Positions 16,970 to 25,482 of a stretch of 64,000 nucleotides of DNA are shown piece after piece; the stretch's first letter is position 1; every line of letters starts with the position of its first letter. Location: NCBI GenBank assembly GCA_947453725.1, contig CANGHH010000014.1:1-64000 (forward strand), written 5' to 3'. A program made the position numbers and the translations under genes. Under the pieces are notes generated by a model. It had not been told where the DNA came from, ran no database searches, and saw only the letters and a program-made list of their open reading frames with translations. The stretch is from Betaproteobacteria bacterium (lineage in GTDB: Bacteria > Pseudomonadota > Gammaproteobacteria > Burkholderiales > Burkholderiaceae_C).

Positions 16970-17017
16970 GACAGTGTCCAGTCCGGCAGGACCATAATCA
17001 AAGAGATAGACACTGTC
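16970..17017. promoter_or_regulatory. Two GACANTGTC sites, likely TetR operator pair
   Basis: GACAGTGTC (16970-16978) and GACACTGTC (17009-17017) are each odd-centred palindromes and are also reverse complements of each other, 39 bp apart start to start. Both are preceded by TA ('TAGACA'). They lie in the divergent gap between the membrane protein (start 16915) and tetR (start 17047), a natural place for autoregulation. Confidence 0.65.
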
Positions 17018-17046
17018 AAGTTCCTGCGCTTGTAGCGAGGCCAACC

Positions 17047-17679
17047 ATGGTCACCACCCGCCGCCCTACCAGCCGCACCACCGTCGATGAGCCGGTGGCG
17101 CTGCGCCAGCGCATCCTGGAAACGGCCGAGGCGCTGCTGGAAACCGAAGGCCTGCAGGCGCTGAGCCTGCGCGAAGTGGCGCGCCGTGCCGGCGTCACCC
17201 ACCAGGCGCCGTACCACCACTTTGCCGACCGCGAAAGCATCCTGGCCGAACTGGTGACGCAGGGCTTCGACGACCTGGCGCAGCGACTGGCCAAGGCCAA
17301 CGACTCGGCCGCCAGCGCCGGCCCGCGCAAGGCCCTGATGCAGTCCGGCACGGCGTATGTGGGCTACGCCATCGAGCACCCGGGTGTCTTTCGCATCATG
17401 TTCCGCCGCGAGGTCTGCGACGCCAGCCGCTTCCCGGCCGCGCTGGCCGCTTCGGAGCGGGCGCACCGCGAGCTGTTGCGCCTGGTGGCGCTGATGCACG
17501 CCGGCGCGCAGGACGAGGCCCTGACCAGCACCTACTGGTCGCTGGTGCACGGGCTGGCCGGTTTGATCATCGACGGCCCGCTGGCCGAACAGCTGCCGAC
17601 CTTGGCGGCGCGGCGCAGCCACATGCGGGCGACGCTGAAGCAGTTCGCTGACTTCGTGCTGGGGCCTGAAGCGGCCTGA
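17047..17679 (+). CDS. TetR/AcrR regulator with WHG-type C-terminal domain
   Basis: The 210-residue product has a TetR HTH ('LSLREVARRAGVTHQAPYHHFADRESILAEL', about residues 38-68). The C-terminal half ('YVGYAIEHPGVFRIMFRREV', then 'YWSLVHGLAGLIIDG') matches the WHG domain found in many TetR proteins. I chose ATG 17047; the track frame starts 30 codons earlier within the operator region. It likely represses itself and the divergent membrane protein. Confidence 0.9.
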   Translation: MVTTRRPTSRTTVDEPVALRQRILETAEALLETEGLQALSLREVARRAGVTHQAPYHHFADRESILAELVTQGFDDLAQRLAKANDSAASAGPRKALMQSGTAYVGYAIEHPGVFRIMFRREVCDASRFPAALAASERAHRELLRLVALMHAGAQDEALTSTYWSLVHGLAGLIIDGPLAEQLPTLAARRSHMRATLKQFADFVLGPEAA

Positions 17680-17736
17680 AGCAGCACGCCGCTGCCGACA
17701 GGCCGCCATCAGATCCAGCCGGGCACATCCGGCACT

Positions 17737-17766
17737 TCAGGCCCTCAGGCCCTCAGGCCCTCAGGC
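17737..17766. repeat. 8-bp tandem repeat TCAGGCCC, 3.75 copies
   Basis: Three exact copies and a partial fourth of TCAGGCCC run from just after the GST gene into its stop codon. On the minus strand each copy supplies a TGA, and because 8 is not a multiple of 3 the copies place stops in all three frames. Confidence 0.8.
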
Positions 17767-18894
17767 GGGGCCGTCGCCTCCAGCAGCCACGCGCACGCCG
17801 TGCAGCCGCAGGCGCGGGATGTCGAGGTCCAGCAGGCGCTCGCCGCCAATGGCCACCAGCCAGGCGCGGACCTGCGCCTTTTCGGGCGGCTGCAGGCCGC
17901 GGTAGACGTCCAGCGTGCGCTGCGCCATCCACAGGGTGTAGGGGATGGCGGCCCGGCGGAAGCGCCCGGCGCCCATCGGCACCTCGACGTCGGCCAGACG
18001 CCGCGGCAAGGACTTGCCCGCCGGCCAGTCCGCCAGCCGGGCCCGGACCTGCCGGTTGATGCCTTCGAGCAGCGGCAGGAACTCGCGGGCGATGGCCTGG
18101 AACACCGGCAGCAGCGTCGGCGGTATCCGGTCATGGTCCAGCAGCGCGGGCGGGCGGACTGCATCGGCCGCGGCGGCCGCCGGCGCCGGTTCGGCCATGC
18201 GGTCTATCCAGGCCCGCAGCTGCGGGCGCGGCGCGATCAGTTCGCGGGCCGGCCAGGGGTCGCGGCCCAGGTGCCCGTAGAAAGTGCCGACCAGGCCGAA
18301 ATCACCCAGCGTCGGGCGGTCGCCGAAGAGGAAGCGGTGCTGCCCGAAGTGGGCGTCCAGCTGGTCGAGCATGTCGGCCATCCAGGCGTCCATCAGCGCG
18401 AATTGGCCGGGCCGCACGCCCACCGCCGGCAGCATGTCGCGCAGCTTGCCGGCCACCGACCGGACCGCGCGCCTTTGAACGAAGCCCGGCAGCCCCGGCA
18501 GCAGCGCGCGGCCGGCTTCGCGTTCGAACAGGGCGTAGTTTTCCGGGTAGGTCCAGCGCGTGTGCATGGCCATCGGCACCCACCACTCGTCACCCCAGGC
18601 TTCCATCAGGTAGGACGCAAAGCGCTGCACCGGTGTCGCCGGGTGGATGGACGGGCCCGGCACCAGCGCTTCGACGTGGTCGATGATCAGGCTGCTGTCG
18701 TTGATCCAGGCGCCTTCGGGCGTGACCAGCACCGGCATCACGGCGGTGCCGGTCTTGCGCTGGATCCGCCACCCTAGCGTGACCATGTCCACGGCCTTGT
18801 GCTGGTGGGGAACCTGCTTGTAGCGCAGGTAGCACAGCGCCTTGCCGGTGAAGTAGGACAGGTGCCAGCCGTACAGCGTGTACACGTCGCTCAA
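17761..18894 (-). CDS. Glutathione S-transferase family protein (long form)
   Basis: The N-terminal thioredoxin-like GST domain is clear ('YTLYGWHLSYFTGKALCYLRYKQVPH', then 'GTAVMPVLVTPEGAWINDSSLIIDHVE', with the cis-Pro and the 'DSS' glutathione-binding motif). The C-terminal helical GST domain follows ('RFLFGDRPTLGDFGLVGTFYGHL'). About 130 further residues extend beyond it, making 377 in all, much longer than the usual 200-230. No ATG lies at the family N-terminus; TTG 18894 or GTG 18885 are the candidates, and I chose TTG. It starts 29 bp after the sulfatase stop, so it is third in the MBL/sulfatase/GST operon. A role in detoxifying or isomerising a pathway intermediate is possible. Confidence 0.82.
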   Translation of the reverse strand: MSDVYTLYGWHLSYFTGKALCYLRYKQVPHQHKAVDMVTLGWRIQRKTGTAVMPVLVTPEGAWINDSSLIIDHVEALVPGPSIHPATPVQRFASYLMEAWGDEWWVPMAMHTRWTYPENYALFEREAGRALLPGLPGFVQRRAVRSVAGKLRDMLPAVGVRPGQFALMDAWMADMLDQLDAHFGQHRFLFGDRPTLGDFGLVGTFYGHLGRDPWPARELIAPRPQLRAWIDRMAEPAPAAAAADAVRPPALLDHDRIPPTLLPVFQAIAREFLPLLEGINRQVRARLADWPAGKSLPRRLADVEVPMGAGRFRRAAIPYTLWMAQRTLDVYRGLQPPEKAQVRAWLVAIGGERLLDLDIPRLRLHGVRVAAGGDGPA

Positions 18895-18923
18895 GATCGC
18901 CCCGCGCCTGGTTTCACCTGGCT

Positions 18924-20603
18924 TCAGTTGGCGTAGTAGACGTACTCGTCGCCCGCCGTCGTCGGCTGCTTCATCGAATGATCGATCGCGATCGGCCCTG
19001 CACCCAGCGAGGGCCACATCGGCTTGCGCTGGGTCTGGTTCCAGGCCAGCAACTGCGCCTTCAAGGCCGCCAGGCGCTCGGGCTCCTTGCCGGCGAGATT
19101 GATCTTCTCGGTGGGGTCGGTGGCCAGGTTGAACAGCCAGTCCTTCTTCGGCAGTTCGGACACCTGCAGCTTCCAGTCGCCGGCGCGCACCGTGAGGTAG
19201 GTGTCGGTGCGCCAGAACAGCACCTCGTGCGGCCGGCCGGGGGCGGCCCCCTGGATGAAGGGCAGCAGGTCGACGCCGTCGATGATGCGGTCGACCGGTG
19301 CCTTCTGGCCGGCGGCCGCGGCGGCCGTGGCAAAGATGTCGAAATGGCTGACCGGTGCCGTGACACTGGCCCCCTGCGGGATGCGGCCCGGCCAGCGCAT
19401 GAAGTAGGGCACGTGGATGCCACCCTCAAAGAAGGTGGCTTTCCAGCCCCGGTAGGGCGAATTCAGGCCGTCGATGCCGACGTAGTGCGCGCCGCCGTTG
19501 TCGCTGGTGAAGATGACCAGGGTGTTGTCGTCGACGCCCTGGTCCTTCAGCGACTGCAGCACGCGGCCGATGTTGCGGTCCAGCGAACGGATCATCGCGG
19601 CGTAGACGCGCATCGTGTGGTCGGGGATGAAGGCCAGCGCGTCGTAGTCCTCGCGCGTGGCCTGCAGCGGCGTGTGCGGCGCGTTGTAGGCCAGGTACAT
19701 GAAGAAAGGCCGGTTCTTGTTGGCCGCCACCACCTTGACCGCTTCGTCGGTCAGGTAGTCGGTCATGTACCTGGGCGGCTGGAAGGGCTCGCCGTCCTTG
19801 AAGCGCACGCCCCAGGGCTCGGCGGCCCAGAGGAACTTGTCGATCGGGTCGAAGTCCTGCATCGCGTTGACCACCTTCGGGTCCTTCGTCGGCAGGAACA
19901 TCGACGCGCCATGCAGGTGCGACAGCGACTCGTCGAAGCCGTGGTTGTAGGGTCGGAATTGCGGGCTGTCGCCGAGATGCCATTTGCCCAGGTGCACCGT
20001 GTGGTAACCCGCGCCCTGCAGCAGCCGGGCCAGCGTGATCTCGCTGGTCGGCAGACCCATGTCCTCGTAAGGGATCAGGTCGGCCTCGCGCTCGGGGTGG
20101 TAGACCGGCTTGATCAGCTGATCGGCCGGGGCCATGCCGGTGACCGCCTTCATGAACTGCTTGGGCGTCGGCGTGAACTCGAAGCCGAAGCGGGTGGCGT
20201 AGCGCCCGGTCATCATCGCCGCACGCGAAGGCGCACAGGTGGCGTTGCCGGCGTAGCCGTTGCGGAACTCGACGCCCTGCCGGGCGATGCTGTCGATGTT
20301 CGGCGTCGGCACCCGGCCGCCGGCGATGCCACCGCCGTAGCGGGTGATGTCGTTGAAGCCCAGGTCGTCGGCGACGATCAGCACCACGTTCGGGGCACGC
20401 CGCGGTGCGCTGCCGTCGGCGGTGCTGGCCGCCGGCGCGGCCGGGCCGGCCTGCCAGGCCACTTCATGGGTCGGCGCGTAGTCCTGGTGCAACCAGTACT
20501 TCACCGTCAGCAGCAGCAGGCCGGCTCGCCCGCCGACGGCGTAGAAGGCCAGCGCGGCCAGCAGCAGCAGGGCCACCAGGGCCCAGACGAGGCGTCTGAT
20601 CAT
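18924..20603 (-). CDS. Formylglycine-dependent sulfatase (third, divergent type)
   Basis: A 559-residue sulfatase of a different subfamily from the other two. The signature is CAPSR at residues 123-127, in 'ATCAPSRAAMMTGR'; Cys123 is the formylglycine site. Other blocks are 'IVADDLGFNDITRYGG', 'HLGKWHLG', 'FTSDNGG' and 'KATFFEGGIHVPYFMRWPG'. An N-terminal hydrophobic helix without an obvious cleavage site suggests an inner-membrane anchor with the enzyme in the periplasm. The next gene upstream in the operon is an MBL-fold hydrolase and the next downstream is a GST. Confidence 0.92.
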   Translation of the reverse strand: MIRRLVWALVALLLLAALAFYAVGGRAGLLLLTVKYWLHQDYAPTHEVAWQAGPAAPAASTADGSAPRRAPNVVLIVADDLGFNDITRYGGGIAGGRVPTPNIDSIARQGVEFRNGYAGNATCAPSRAAMMTGRYATRFGFEFTPTPKQFMKAVTGMAPADQLIKPVYHPEREADLIPYEDMGLPTSEITLARLLQGAGYHTVHLGKWHLGDSPQFRPYNHGFDESLSHLHGASMFLPTKDPKVVNAMQDFDPIDKFLWAAEPWGVRFKDGEPFQPPRYMTDYLTDEAVKVVAANKNRPFFMYLAYNAPHTPLQATREDYDALAFIPDHTMRVYAAMIRSLDRNIGRVLQSLKDQGVDDNTLVIFTSDNGGAHYVGIDGLNSPYRGWKATFFEGGIHVPYFMRWPGRIPQGASVTAPVSHFDIFATAAAAAGQKAPVDRIIDGVDLLPFIQGAAPGRPHEVLFWRTDTYLTVRAGDWKLQVSELPKKDWLFNLATDPTEKINLAGKEPERLAALKAQLLAWNQTQRKPMWPSLGAGPIAIDHSMKQPTTAGDEYVYYAN

Positions 20604-20647
20604 GTTCGGGTCTCCATGGCTGTGCGGCGTCGGCTCGTGGACCGGGT

Positions 20648-21733
20648 TCAGGGCCGCCTGCCCATCGCGACGGCGGCGCTGCCGGCCGGCAGCGTGAACC
20701 AGTCACCGTCGGCACCGATGCGCAGCGGTCCGGCGTAGATCTGGCCCGCGCGCTGCAGGAAGACCGGCTCCAGCCCCGACAGCGGCAAGGGCGGCACGAT
20801 GTGGTTGAAGACCAGCGCCTTGACACCAGCCGCCTGGGCGATCGCAGCCGCCTCTTCCGGCGTGGTGTGGTAATTCAGCACGTCGTGCATGATCTGCGCC
20901 AGGTTCTGCCGGCCGGCCTGGCTGAAACCCTGCTCGAGCAGCCCCAGCAGCTGCGGCGACAAGGCCTCGTGGACCAGCAGGTCAACGCCCTGGGCTTCGC
21001 GCGCCACCGCCGCACTCTTGCTCGTGTCGCCGCTGATCACCAGGCTGCGGTCCTTGTAGCGGATGCGGTAACCGACGGCCGGGTGGATGGGGCCGTGGTC
21101 GACCGCGAAAGCCACGATCTCCAGGTCGGGCTCGGCGACCAGCACCCGGCGCCCGCTGGCCGCGTCGATCTCGAAAGGCCGCGCCTGCCCACCGAAGCCC
21201 GCCGGCGGCGCGACGGCGGCGCCGTGGTGGGCGGTGCGGTAGCCCTTGTCGAGGGCGTAGGCGTCGTTGAAGCCTTGCAGCACCTGCTCCAGGCCCGCCG
21301 GGCCGTAGACCGGCAGCGGCTGCTGCGCCGTGCGCTGTATCCAGCGCTGGAGCATCAGCTCGCCCAGGCCGTCGATGTGGTCGGAGTGGTAATGGGTGAA
21401 GAACAGCGCCTCGATCTGCCCGGCGTTGAGCCGCATGCGGGCGATGTTGCGGCCGGCACCCGAACCCGAGTCGAAGATGAACAGGCGCCGCCCGGCGACC
21501 ACCGCGGTGCAGGGGCCGCTGCGCAGTTCGTCGGGAAACGGTGAACCGGCGCCGCACAGGCCGACGTGCAGGCCGTCGGGCAGCGCCGCCAGCGGGTCGG
21601 CCACGGCCGTCAGCACCTGGACCTGCCGCGCCATCAGGGCCACGGTGATCGGCCCGCGCTGCCACCAGGCCAGCGCGGCGGCCAGCGCCAGTAGGGCGAC
21701 GATCCACAAGGCCACTTTCGCCGCACGCTGCAT
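20648..21733 (-). CDS. MBL-fold metallohydrolase (RNase Z/zinc arylsulfatase-like)
   Basis: The 361-residue product has an N-terminal membrane helix (about residues 5-24) and an MBL domain. The zinc motif THYHSDHIDGLGE (residues 113-125), 'SGDTSKS' and the late 'FNHIVPP' His are present. The order and 'VGYRIRYKDRSLVISGDT' fit the RNase Z/arylsulfatase branch of the superfamily; an exported RNase is unlikely, so a phospho- or sulfo-ester or lactone hydrolase is more probable. I chose ATG 21733 ('MQRAAK'). It leads the operon with a sulfatase 44 bp downstream and is divergent from fadD. Confidence 0.85.
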   Translation of the reverse strand: MQRAAKVALWIVALLALAAALAWWQRGPITVALMARQVQVLTAVADPLAALPDGLHVGLCGAGSPFPDELRSGPCTAVVAGRRLFIFDSGSGAGRNIARMRLNAGQIEALFFTHYHSDHIDGLGELMLQRWIQRTAQQPLPVYGPAGLEQVLQGFNDAYALDKGYRTAHHGAAVAPPAGFGGQARPFEIDAASGRRVLVAEPDLEIVAFAVDHGPIHPAVGYRIRYKDRSLVISGDTSKSAAVAREAQGVDLLVHEALSPQLLGLLEQGFSQAGRQNLAQIMHDVLNYHTTPEEAAAIAQAAGVKALVFNHIVPPLPLSGLEPVFLQRAGQIYAGPLRIGADGDWFTLPAGSAAVAMGRRP

Positions 21734-21839
21734 TCGGTCTTCCTGTACGGCGCTTCGCCCGCGGACTGGAGCCGCCATCTTCCGACCGCAGCGCGGAATC
21801 GGCCAGTGGGGCTGTCCCGCTTGCGGCTTCGCTCCAGTT

Positions 21840-21858
21840 ATGGCATGGTTACTGCCAT
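21840..21858. promoter_or_regulatory. Inverted repeat upstream of fadD
   Basis: ATGGCA, 7 nt, TGCCAT: a 19-bp inverted repeat 34 bp before the fadD start, in the divergent gap with the MBL gene. It is a plausible operator, but no regulator gene adjoins it. Confidence 0.4.
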
Positions 21859-21891
21859 TACATTGCGGTTCGAAGCGGATCCCCAAGGACC

Positions 21892-23562
21892 ATGGAAAAG
21901 ATCTGGCTTCAGGGCTATTCGCCCGGCGTGCCGGCCGAGATCGATGTCGACGCGCTCGGTTCGATTGCCGACTACCTCGAGCGGTCGGTCGCCCGCTACG
22001 CCGATCGGCTGGCCTTCATCAGCGGCTCCACCGGCGTGGCGCTGAGCTACCGCCGACTCGACAGTCTGAGCCGCGACCTGGCGGCCTACTTCCAGAGCGT
22101 GCTGCAACTGCCGCAGGGCACGCGGGTGGCACTGATGATGCCCAACCTGCTGCAGTATCCGGTGTGCCTGTTCGGCCTGCTGCGCGCCGGCTATGTGGTC
22201 GTCAATGTCAACCCGCTGTACACGCCGCGCGAACTCGAGCACCAGCTGAAGGACTCGGGGGCCGAGGCGATGGTCGTCGTGGAGGTCTTCGCGCACACGC
22301 TGGCCAAGGTCATCGCCCGCACGGCGGTCCGGCATGTCGTCGTCACCGGCCTGACCGACCTGCTGCCCTGGGCCCAGCGCACGCTGGGCAACTTCCTGAT
22401 CCGCCAGGTCAGGAAGGCGGTGCCGGCCTACGAGCTGCCCGGCAGCGTCGGTCTGCGCGCGGTGCTGGCGCGCGGCGCGGCAGCCGCCTTCAAGCCGGTC
22501 CGCTTCCAGCCCGACGACCTGGCCTTCCTGCAATACACCGGCGGCACCACCGGCGTGTCCAAGGGCGCGATGCTCACCCACCGCAGCGTGCTGGCCAACG
22601 TGGAACAGGCCCGCGTCTGGTTCGACCCCGTGATCGACAAGCAGGCGGCGATGATCGGCATCACGGCGATTCCGCTGTACCACATCTACGCGCTGGGCAA
22701 CTGCCTGGGCGGCATCGGCACCGGCGGCACCAACGTGCTGATCGCCGACCCGCGCAACATCCCGGCCTTCGTCAAGGTGCTGGCGAAATACAGGTTCGCC
22801 AGCCTGCCGGCCGTCAACACGCTGTTCGTCGGCCTGCTCAACGACCCGGGCTTCGCCAAGCTCGACTTCAGCCAGCTGCTGTTCGGCATCGGCGGTGGCG
22901 CGGCCACGCAGCGCGCGGTGGCTGAGCAATGGCAGCAGCTCACCGGCACGCCGCTGATCGAAGGCTACGGCCTGACCGAATGCTCGCCGACGGTGGCCGT
23001 CAACCCGGTCAACGTCAAGGCCTTCCGCGGTGGCATCGGCCTGCCCTTGCCGTCCACCGAGGTCTCGATCCGCGACGCCGAGGGCCGCGAACTGCCGATC
23101 GGCCAGGCCGGTGAACTCTGTGTGCGCGGCCCGCAGCTGATGAAGGGCTACTGGCAACGGCCCCGCGAGACGGCCGCGGTGATGACAGACGACGGTTTCC
23201 TGCGCACGGGCGACCTGGCCGTGATGGACGAGCAGGGTTTCCTGAAGATCGTCGACCGGTTGAAGGACATGATCCTGGTCTCGGGCTTCAACGTCTACCC
23301 CAACGAGATCGAGGAGGTGGTCATGCTGCATCCCGGCGTGCTCGAGGTGGCAGCGGTGGGCAAACCCAGCGCGGGCACCGGCGAGACGGTGAAGATCTTC
23401 GTCGTGAAGAAGTCACCCGAACTGAGCGAAGCGCAGCTGCTGGCCCACTGCCGCGAGAACCTCACCGGCTACAAGATGCCGAGACTGGTCGAATTCATCG
23501 ATGATCTGCCGAAGAGCAACGTCGGCAAGATCCTGCGCCGCGAACTGCGCGACCGCGCCTGA
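21892..23562 (+). CDS. Long-chain fatty acid-CoA ligase-like (FadD family)
   Basis: An AMP-forming acyl-CoA synthetase of 556 residues. The P-loop 'YTGGTTGVSKGAMLTH' (about 217-232), 'GYGLTECSPT', 'TGDLAVMDEQG' and the FadD-type linker 'KDMILVSGFNVYPNEIEEV' are intact, and the C-terminal catalytic Lys is in 'SNVGKILRRELR'. It would activate a carboxylic acid with CoA in the cytoplasm. It starts an operon with a PF10118 hydrolase, FGE and a DUF1254 protein; in this setting it probably activates an acid formed after desulfation and oxidation rather than bulk fatty acids. Confidence 0.9.
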   Translation: MEKIWLQGYSPGVPAEIDVDALGSIADYLERSVARYADRLAFISGSTGVALSYRRLDSLSRDLAAYFQSVLQLPQGTRVALMMPNLLQYPVCLFGLLRAGYVVVNVNPLYTPRELEHQLKDSGAEAMVVVEVFAHTLAKVIARTAVRHVVVTGLTDLLPWAQRTLGNFLIRQVRKAVPAYELPGSVGLRAVLARGAAAAFKPVRFQPDDLAFLQYTGGTTGVSKGAMLTHRSVLANVEQARVWFDPVIDKQAAMIGITAIPLYHIYALGNCLGGIGTGGTNVLIADPRNIPAFVKVLAKYRFASLPAVNTLFVGLLNDPGFAKLDFSQLLFGIGGGAATQRAVAEQWQQLTGTPLIEGYGLTECSPTVAVNPVNVKAFRGGIGLPLPSTEVSIRDAEGRELPIGQAGELCVRGPQLMKGYWQRPRETAAVMTDDGFLRTGDLAVMDEQGFLKIVDRLKDMILVSGFNVYPNEIEEVVMLHPGVLEVAAVGKPSAGTGETVKIFVVKKSPELSEAQLLAHCRENLTGYKMPRLVEFIDDLPKSNVGKILRRELRDRA

Positions 23563-23613
23563 GCCCGGGCCCGCGCCTGAACCGATCGAGCAAGGCCTGA
23601 AGGAGAGAACGCC

Positions 23614-24438
23614 ATGACCGAACTCGTCGTCCGCCGCCTGCTGATCGACCTGGAGACGCCCTTCGCCCGCCACTGGAACGGCGGCGACGCCTTCCGCTCG
23701 GCCTTCTTCAACGCGCTGTCGATGAGCTTCCCGCGCGGCGAGCAGTACTTCATCGATTCGGTGCGCACGGGCTGGAAGTCGCTGCCCGAGATCGAACGCG
23801 CAGCCCATGCCGCCGAGGTGCAGGGCTTCATCGGCCAGGAAGCCACGCACCGGCGCATCCACGCGCTGTTCAACGGCCACCTGGACAAGCAGGGCTACAG
23901 CAACCGCATCGAGCAGCGGGCGAAGGCGCGCATCGAGGCCAGCGCCCACGTCGACCTGCGCATCCACCTCGCCGCCACCGCAGCCACCGAACACTTCACG
24001 GCGCTGTTTGCCGACTGGATGCTGCGCCACCCCGAAGCCCTCGAAGGCGCCGAGCCGCGGCTGCAGACCCTGTGGCTGTGGCACGCCGCCGAAGAGTCCG
24101 AGCACCGCTGCACGGCCTTCGACATCTACCGCGCCGCGGGCGGCAACCAGGCCTGGCGCCTGCGCCTGTTCCGCTTGGTGACGATGCTCTTCCTGGGCGA
24201 CCTGCTGCGCCAGACGGTGCGCAACCTGTGGCACGACGGCTGCCTGCTGCAGTGGCGCACCTGGCGCAGCGCGCACCGCCTGCTGTTCGCGCGCGACGGC
24301 CTGATCCGCAGCAACGTCGGCCTGTGGCGCGACTACCTGCGCGAGGACTTCCACCCCAGCCAGCACGACGCCGCACGCTCGCAGCAGTGGCTGCGCGACC
24401 ACCATGCGCAGTTCACGGTGGTCGGGCGGCCGGCCTGA
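23614..24438 (+). CDS. PF10118-type predicted metal-dependent hydrolase
   Basis: A 274-residue all-helical protein of the 'predicted metal-dependent hydrolase' family (PF10118, COG3687). Conserved Glu/His motifs that could bind two metals are 'FIGQEATHRRIH', 'AATEHFTALF' and 'HAAEESEHRCTAFD', resembling ferritin-like di-iron sites. The true reaction is unknown. In other bacteria it often neighbours flavin monooxygenases and SDRs for hydrophobic compounds, and here such genes lie on the facing strand at 26.9-30.2 kb. An AGGAGAG sits just before the ATG. Confidence 0.85.
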   Translation: MTELVVRRLLIDLETPFARHWNGGDAFRSAFFNALSMSFPRGEQYFIDSVRTGWKSLPEIERAAHAAEVQGFIGQEATHRRIHALFNGHLDKQGYSNRIEQRAKARIEASAHVDLRIHLAATAATEHFTALFADWMLRHPEALEGAEPRLQTLWLWHAAEESEHRCTAFDIYRAAGGNQAWRLRLFRLVTMLFLGDLLRQTVRNLWHDGCLLQWRTWRSAHRLLFARDGLIRSNVGLWRDYLREDFHPSQHDAARSQQWLRDHHAQFTVVGRPA

Positions 24439-24459
24439 TCGACGGGTGATGAACCGGTG

Positions 24460-25482
24460 ATGAAGCCGCGTCAAGGCTGGCTGGCCCTCGCGCTGGTTCT
24501 CGCCAGCCTGCTTGCAGCGGCCAGCACCTGGTGGCTGCAAGCCGGCCGCCAGGCCGCACCCGCCGCGGTCGAAGGTCGGGGCTGCACCCTCGAACCGCAG
24601 CCCGCGTCGAGCGCGCATCCCGGCATGGTCTGGGTGCCGGCGGGCAGCTTCGACATCGGCGACACGGTCTACCCCGAAGAGCTGCCGCGGCGCCGTCGGC
24701 ACGTCGATGGCTTCTGGATGGACCGCACCGAAGTCACCAACGACGCCTTCGCGGCCTTCGTGCGGGCCACCGGCTACCTGACGGTGGCCGAGCGGCCGGT
24801 CGACAGCGCGAAGCACCCCGGCCTCCCGCCCGAGATGCAGCAGCCCGGCGCCGTGGTCTTCGTCATGCCGCCCGATGTCCGCGGCCGCGCCGACATCAGC
24901 CAGTGGTGGCGTTACGTGCCGGGCGCGGACTGGCGCCATCCGGGCGGACCGGCCACCGGCATCCAGGGCCACGGCGCCTTCCCGGTGGTTGCGGTGACGG
25001 TCGAGGACGCTCAGGCCTATGCGCGCTGGAAAGGCCAGGCCTTGCCCAGCGAAGCGCAGTGGGAATGGGCCGCCCGCGCCGCGCGACCCGCGCCGGCGCC
25101 GGCGCACGAGCAACCCCGCGACGCCAACACCTGGCAGGGCCTGTTTCCAGTGGTGAATTCCGGCGAAGACGGCTATGTCGGGCTGGCCCCGGTGGGCTGC
25201 TACGCGCCGAACGCGCTGGGGCTGCACGACATGATCGGCAACGTCTGGGAACTGACCGCCGACGCCTGGACACCGCAGCATGGCGACGCCCCGCCGCCCG
25301 ACCAGGTGCCGGCGGGGCTGCGCGGCGGCGGCGCGGCGCAGCAGGTCATCAAGGGCGGCTCCTTCCTGTGTGCGCCGAACTACTGCATGCGCTACCGCGC
25401 CGGGGCGCGCGAACCGCAGGACCGCGACCTGGCCGCCAGCCACCTCGGGTTTCGCACCGTCCTGGTCGCGCCCGGACCATGA
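24460..25482 (+). CDS. Formylglycine-generating enzyme (sulfatase activator), membrane-anchored
   Basis: A 340-residue FGE/SUMF1 family protein. The C-terminal 'GGSFLCAPNYCMRYR' (from residue 299) holds both copper-ligand cysteines, Cys304 and Cys309, so it is a true FGE rather than one of the many relatives that lack them. 'MVWVPAGSFDIGDTVYPEE', 'DRTEVTNDAF' and 'GNVWELTADAW' complete the fold. The partner proteins are surely the three CxPxR sulfatases of the window. Unusually for a bacterial FGE, the N-terminus is a hydrophobic helix (about residues 6-26), suggesting that the catalytic domain is periplasmic. I chose ATG 24460 over the GTG 3 bp earlier. The stop overlaps the next gene. Confidence 0.9.
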   Translation: MKPRQGWLALALVLASLLAAASTWWLQAGRQAAPAAVEGRGCTLEPQPASSAHPGMVWVPAGSFDIGDTVYPEELPRRRRHVDGFWMDRTEVTNDAFAAFVRATGYLTVAERPVDSAKHPGLPPEMQQPGAVVFVMPPDVRGRADISQWWRYVPGADWRHPGGPATGIQGHGAFPVVAVTVEDAQAYARWKGQALPSEAQWEWAARAARPAPAPAHEQPRDANTWQGLFPVVNSGEDGYVGLAPVGCYAPNALGLHDMIGNVWELTADAWTPQHGDAPPPDQVPAGLRGGGAAQQVIKGGSFLCAPNYCMRYRAGAREPQDRDLAASHLGFRTVLVAPGP

